Shown piece after piece: positions 40,622-43,648 of a stretch of 43,648 nt of DNA. Made by a program: the position numbers and the translations under genes. The notes under the pieces were generated by a model. It was not told the DNA's origin and ran no database searches. It was given only the letters and a program-made list of their open reading frames with translations. Numbering within the stretch: the first letter of the stretch is position 1; each line of letters starts with the position of its first letter. The stretch is from Oscillospiraceae bacterium (lineage in GTDB: Bacteria; Bacillota; Clostridia; UMGS1810), in NCBI GenBank assembly GCA_015069095.1, contig SVJH01000018.1:1-43648 (forward strand). Direction: 5' to 3'.

Positions 40622-41311
40622 ATGAAAAAAATAAACTTTATAAACAAATCTGACAAGAAAAAAATGCCAGCGGAAAAAAAGTTTTTTTACACTGTTATAG
40701 TTATTTGTATTTTAGTTATGGCTATTTCAGGTTACATTTCAACATACAATGACACCATAGAAAAGCCAAAATCACCAACAGCAAAAGAAGTTGTAAAACC
40801 TACCCCATCAAATGACGAGATAAAAGCTATTTACGAAGAAAAGACACCAGTTAAAGAAGAAACCGAAGTAAAACCGAAGGAAATAATCGTTCCTGAAGTT
40901 AACGAAATCGAAAGTCCGTCTATGCCTGTAAATGGAGATATAATAAAACCTCATTCTGTAAATAAACCTGTTTATTCCAAAACTTTAAATGACTGGCGAA
41001 TTCACGAGGGTATTGACATTTTATGTAATATCGGCGACGAGGTCTTAGCGTCTGCCAGTGGCAAGGTAGTTGACATTTACGAAGATAGCGCACTTGGATA
41101 TACAGTAGTTATTGAGCACAACGGCTATGCAACTAAGTATTGTAATTTATCGTCTGTAGAGGGGCTTAGTGTCGGTTCTAAAGTGAAAAAAGGCGTAAAA
41201 GTTGGTGTTGTAGGCGACAGTGCAAAATTTGAAATATCAGATGATCCTCATCTTCATTTTGAAATACTAAAAGATGGAAAAAGTGTTGACCCGTTTTCAT
41301 ATATAAAATAA
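40622..41311 (+). CDS. spoIIQ: SpoIIQ-like M23 metallopeptidase
   Basis: A 229-aa protein with one N-terminal membrane helix (about 20-42), a Pro/Glu/Lys-rich linker and a LytM/M23 domain (about 125-225). The metal ligands are present: HEGID and HLHFEI. Bacillus SpoIIQ lacks one of them, whereas clostridial versions keep them and act as active endopeptidases during engulfment. Position right after spoIID is the usual clostridial order. The ATG at 40622 follows GAGGTGA; a GTG at 40613 overlaps that site. Confidence 0.88.
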   Translation: MKKINFINKSDKKKMPAEKKFFYTVIVICILVMAISGYISTYNDTIEKPKSPTAKEVVKPTPSNDEIKAIYEEKTPVKEETEVKPKEIIVPEVNEIESPSMPVNGDIIKPHSVNKPVYSKTLNDWRIHEGIDILCNIGDEVLASASGKVVDIYEDSALGYTVVIEHNGYATKYCNLSSVEGLSVGSKVKKGVKVGVVGDSAKFEISDDPHLHFEILKDGKSVDPFSYIK

Positions 41312-41335
41312 AATGAAAATTTTTCAAAAAAAGTG

Positions 41336-41364
41336 TTGACAAATAAAACCTACTGTGGTATTAT
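41336..41364 (+). promoter_or_regulatory. tRNA operon promoter
   Basis: TTGACA (41336-41341), a 17-bp spacer and TATTAT (41359-41364), 19 bp before tRNA-Leu. Confidence 0.75.
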
Positions 41365-41383
41365 AATTAAGCACGATTAATTC

Positions 41384-41472
41384 GCCGGAGTGGCGGAACT
41401 GGCAGACGCCCAGGACTTAAAATCCTGTGGGATTAATTTCCCGTACCGGTTCGATTCCGGTCTCCGGCACCA
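41384..41472 (+). tRNA. tRNA-Leu (UAA)
   Basis: A class II tRNA of 89 bases with encoded CCA. The acceptor arm GCCGGAG pairs with CTCCGGC, the anticodon stem CAGGA/TCCTG holds the loop CTTAAAA with anticodon TAA, and a long variable arm (GGGATTAATTTCCC) follows. The T arm has GGTTCGATTCC. Confidence 0.95.
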
Positions 41473-41489
41473 ATTATTTGTGCTCATAT

Positions 41490-41567
<78 letters not shown>

Positions 41568-41575
41568 AATTATTT

Positions 41576-41606
41576 CCCAGTAAACAAGCCGTTTACTGGG
41601 ATTTTT
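41576..41606 (+). terminator. tRNA operon terminator
   Basis: A 10-bp stem CCCAGTAAAC/GTTTACTGGG (41576-41585, 41591-41600) followed by ATTTTT. Confidence 0.9.
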
Positions 41607-41621
41607 CTATTTTCATAAAAA

Positions 41622-41677
41622 TATAAAATCTTGGTGTGTACCGCAATTAATACCGCAACCAAGATTTTATACCGCAA
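41622..41677. repeat. Palindrome with three TACCGCAA direct repeats, possible recombinase arm sites
   Basis: TATAAAATCTTGG (41622-41634) and its exact complement (41659-41671) form a 13-bp inverted repeat. TACCGCAA occurs three times (41639-41646, 41651-41658, 41670-41677), two within the loop. The layout, next to a tRNA 3' end, resembles integrase/excisionase arm sites of an integrative element. Confidence 0.55.
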
Positions 41678-41686
41678 AGGCAGCTC

Positions 41687-42541
41687 TTATTCAGGGCTGC
41701 CTTGTTTCATTTTATCTCTCCTATTTTTTATAAATCTTTTTTGTTTTGCTATTTCTTTACATGACTTACCGCCATAATTCCCAAGCTGACAATACACATT
41801 ATCTTCTCTTGTCGGTATAAAGGTTCGTCCACATTCAAGACATATCCGAGGCATTAAATGACCCGAAAACTTTTCAACAAGTTCAATATACATAGACTGT
41901 AACAATGTCTCGGTATTCCATCTGGAGTCGAGCCTGCCATCACCGACCCACGAAACATCAAATGCAATGTTTTGCATTGCGACATTTATATTTTTTACCG
42001 CAGCATCACATTCATCTTCTATACTACATATTTCCTCAAGTTTGATTGAAACATTTTCTTCTTTTTCCAATTGAGCTCGCATATCCCGGTACCTTTGAAA
42101 TGCAACAACAATGTTTTTAATTTTATCAATTTCCTTTTCTATATCTTCAATTGACTCCTTATAATCAGTTAAAACAAACTCTTCTATCGGATTTAAAAGA
42201 CCTTCAAGCCTCAAAGTCCGAGAAATGATATTGTGCATACTGGGAAGATTAAGACCTAAAAATCCATATTTTGCTATAAATTCTATAATCTCATCAACAC
42301 TTTTTAGGTTTGAAAAAATCAAAAAAAGTTCTCTCGGCTTTTCTTTGTAATTACTTCTTGAAAAATTTATACCACCAAGTGTATTATAAAAGTCTTTTCG
42401 AGATGAGCAGGTAGTCCATTTTTCCTTTAGGTTTTTAACTGTGATGCCATCTTTTATCTCGTGATTATCAGAGAGTGCGATAAATCCATTTTTTACAACG
42501 ACATTTATATCGGGCGTGTAATATTTTATATATGTTCTCAC
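41687..42541 (-). CDS. Unknown protein with C-terminal zinc-binding motif (element cargo)
   Basis: A 284-aa protein not assigned to a named family. The middle (about 110-180) is helical and charged, probably coiled coil (DIEKEIDKIKNIVVAFQRYRDMRAQLEKEE). The C-terminus has CLECGRTFIPTREDNVYC followed by SC and a basic tail (KQKRFIKNRRDKMK), like the zinc ribbons of some phage- or element-encoded DNA-binding proteins. The start is GTG after GGAGG, preceded by an operator-like cluster of GTTA repeats. It lies between the tRNA and the excisionase-like gene, which suggests accessory cargo. Confidence 0.7.
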   Translation of the reverse strand: MRTYIKYYTPDINVVVKNGFIALSDNHEIKDGITVKNLKEKWTTCSSRKDFYNTLGGINFSRSNYKEKPRELFLIFSNLKSVDEIIEFIAKYGFLGLNLPSMHNIISRTLRLEGLLNPIEEFVLTDYKESIEDIEKEIDKIKNIVVAFQRYRDMRAQLEKEENVSIKLEEICSIEDECDAAVKNINVAMQNIAFDVSWVGDGRLDSRWNTETLLQSMYIELVEKFSGHLMPRICLECGRTFIPTREDNVYCQLGNYGGKSCKEIAKQKRFIKNRRDKMKQGSPE

Positions 42542-42560
42542 TATAATACCTCCTTCGTGA

Positions 42561-42599
42561 TGTTACCCAATTATAGACCTTTTGTGTAACATTATAACA
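42561..42599. promoter_or_regulatory. Intergenic promoter/operator cluster of the element
   Basis: On the minus strand TATAAT (42570-42575) lies about 30 bp before the GTG start. TGTTAC (42561-42566) and GTAACA (42586-42591) flank it as an inverted repeat, and a further TAACAT copy follows (42594-42599). Repressor binding is likely. Confidence 0.5.
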
Positions 42600-42676
42600 T
42601 GATATACTTAATTTGTAAAGATTAAATTCAATTATATTTAATTTATTACAATTATGTTTTGAAAGGAGGCAAAGCC

Positions 42677-42877
42677 ATGAAAGCGACATTAGAAGAAAAA
42701 ATGATACTCACAAGAAAAGAATTTGTATCACTTATGCGAATTAGCGAACCCAAGGCACAGGAAATATTAAACTCCAAGGACTTTTATCCAGCCTTCAGGA
42801 TCGGTCGCAGGGTGATGATAAACGCACAGCTTCTCCAAAAATGGCTGAACGAACAGTGCGGACAAACATCTGAATAA
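42677..42877 (+). CDS. Excisionase/MerR-like helix-turn-helix protein
   Basis: A 66-aa protein of the small winged-helix type seen in excisionases and transposon Xis proteins: MILTRKEFVSLMRISEPKAQEIL for the helix-turn-helix, then FYPAFRIGRRVMINAQLLQKWLNEQ for the wing and final helix. The ATG follows AAAGGAGG. It probably directs excision or controls element genes. It is the first gene of a plus-strand series continuing to a primase. Confidence 0.85.
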   Translation: MKATLEEKMILTRKEFVSLMRISEPKAQEILNSKDFYPAFRIGRRVMINAQLLQKWLNEQCGQTSE

Positions 42878-42910
42878 AATTAAAATCACACAGACAAAGG
42901 AGGTCTTGCT

Positions 42911-43093
42911 ATGAGCAAGAAATACAGTCGGTATGGAAGCACCACCTTCAGCCGAAACAAAACAAAGAAAAACGACAAGCATCCTTATAATCCGAACCGG
43001 AGAAAAGGGAGGTTTGCATATTTTTCAAAACAGCAGCCATCATGCAAAGCATCGCTTGAACACAAAAAGGTTACAGATGCCGAGCTGGTATAG
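42911..43093 (+). CDS. Small basic protein, unknown function
   Basis: A 60-aa lysine/arginine-rich protein (KKYSRYGSTTFSRNKTKKNDKHPYNPNRRKGR) with one cysteine. It has AAAGGAGG before its ATG, lies between the excisionase-like gene and the primase on the same strand and is probably translated. It could bind nucleic acid; no family recognised. The reading frame at 42933 is a shadow. Confidence 0.6.
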   Translation: MSKKYSRYGSTTFSRNKTKKNDKHPYNPNRRKGRFAYFSKQQPSCKASLEHKKVTDAELV

Positions 43094-43123
43094 GAAGGTT
43101 CAGAGGAAAGGTGGTGAGAACAA

Positions 43124-43648
43124 ATGGAACAAATAAATATCGACAGCCGAATAAACTGGGTCGACTTTTACACCCCGTACCTTAAAAATCCGAAGCCGTG
43201 CGGAAAAGACAAAATGCACGCTTGTTGCCCTTTTCATCAGGAACGGCATCCCAGCTTTTGGTTCAACACGAAGAACGGATGCTTCAAGTGCGAAGGATGT
43301 GGAGAGAGCGGAAATGCCACGGTTTTTCTTTCCAAGATAAAAGGCATCGACAATGCCGAAGCCTACAAGGAACTTCTCGAACTCGCAGGCATAGACACCT
43401 CGGTCGAGCAGAAAAAACAAAGCACAAAGCCTCCCTCGCTCCCCGATTACGGAGTGGAGCAATACGCAACCGAAAAGCACTTCATGGCAGAATGGCTCAA
43501 AGACGAATGCGGTGTAACCGCAGGGACCGACCAAAGTGGTAAGCACATCAAGATACCGTACAAAGACCAAGACGGAAAGGTTCAGGCAACCCGAAAGCGA
43601 TACAACCCAGCGAACCCAAACGGCAAGTTCAAATGGCAAAAAGGCTCA
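43124..43648 (+). CDS. CHC2 zinc-finger primase (partial, cut by the window edge)
   Basis: An open frame of 175 codons running off the right edge. The N-terminal CHC2 zinc finger of DnaG-type primases is clear: CCPFHQERHPSFWFNTKNG then CFKCEGCGESGNATVF (about 29-65). A later segment KIPYKDQDGKVQATRKRYN may lead into the Toprim-side domain. GGTGGTGAG precedes the ATG. Sequence is clearly richer in G+C than the neighbouring chromosome, supporting foreign origin. It probably initiates replication of the integrated element. Confidence 0.9.
   Translation, partial: MEQINIDSRINWVDFYTPYLKNPKPCGKDKMHACCPFHQERHPSFWFNTKNGCFKCEGCGESGNATVFLSKIKGIDNAEAYKELLELAGIDTSVEQKKQSTKPPSLPDYGVEQYATEKHFMAEWLKDECGVTAGTDQSGKHIKIPYKDQDGKVQATRKRYNPANPNGKFKWQKGS

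Noticed and set aside
43100-43639. Long minus-strand ORF (179 aa) antisense to the primase
   Set aside because: It is a G+C-rich shadow of the CHC2 primase frame, which has a ribosome site and a clear zinc finger.

Overview
This window is low-GC chromosomal DNA from an endospore-forming Clostridia-type Firmicute, probably anaerobic. The evidence is the set of sporulation genes (spoIIE, spoIID, spoIIQ-like, spmA, spmB, yunB), an AbrB with a zinc knuckle, GatCAB, MgtE under an M-box riboswitch, and consensus sigma-A promoters (TTGACA, 17 bp, TATAAT-like) with GGAGG ribosome sites. I cannot name the species.

Layout. 1-320: tandem promoters and leader of an rRNA operon reading left; the 16S gene lies just outside the window. 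321-5692 (minus): TrhA/HlyIII membrane protein, a divergent DUF1874 protein with its own promoter and palindrome, a secreted stalk-domain protein, then rnr-smpB. 5837-13440: DUF1015 protein, MATE exporter, short class B PBP, yunB, then a plus-strand group of a methionine gamma-lyase-like PLP enzyme, a 56-aa cysteine-rich protein and L-rhamnose isomerase. 13746-17885: amino-sugar operon nagA-nagB-oxidoreductase, divergent from an AraC regulator. 18039-20594: spoIIE with a Spo0A-type promoter and a small membrane protein. 20714-23602: zinc dehydrogenase/oxidoreductase pair, divergent from a second AraC regulator. 23786-27710: promoter, M-box, terminator, leader ORF, mgtE, two lipoprotein-like genes, a ferredoxin-thioredoxin-reductase-like protein and thioredoxin, apparently one transcript. 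27701-28800: spmA-spmB. 28938-32018: abrB and metG-tatD. 32033-33964: LTA-synthase-like sulfatase. 34186-37397: gatCAB behind a leader terminator. 37438-39426: citrate synthase and a XRE regulator with a degenerate S24 domain. 39633-41311: spoIID-spoIIQ. 41384-41567: tRNA-Leu(UAA) and initiator tRNA-Met.

From about 41570 to the right edge the sequence looks like the start of an integrated element: direct repeats and a long palindrome next to the tRNA, a zinc-motif orphan, an excisionase-like protein, a small basic protein and a CHC2 primase cut by the window edge. The last few hundred bases are clearly richer in G+C.

The most interesting region is the mgtE leader (27309-27452). Downstream of the M-box terminator there is a 29-codon ORF with a good ribosome site, a segment inside it that can pair with two alternative downstream partners, and a perfect 10-bp hairpin that buries the mgtE start codon. 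This looks like a second, translational control layer. Other points of interest are the DUF1874 protein lacking the catalytic ring-nuclease motif, the inactive S24 regulator beside citrate synthase, the 56-aa cysteine-rich protein, and the tRNA-Met/element junction.
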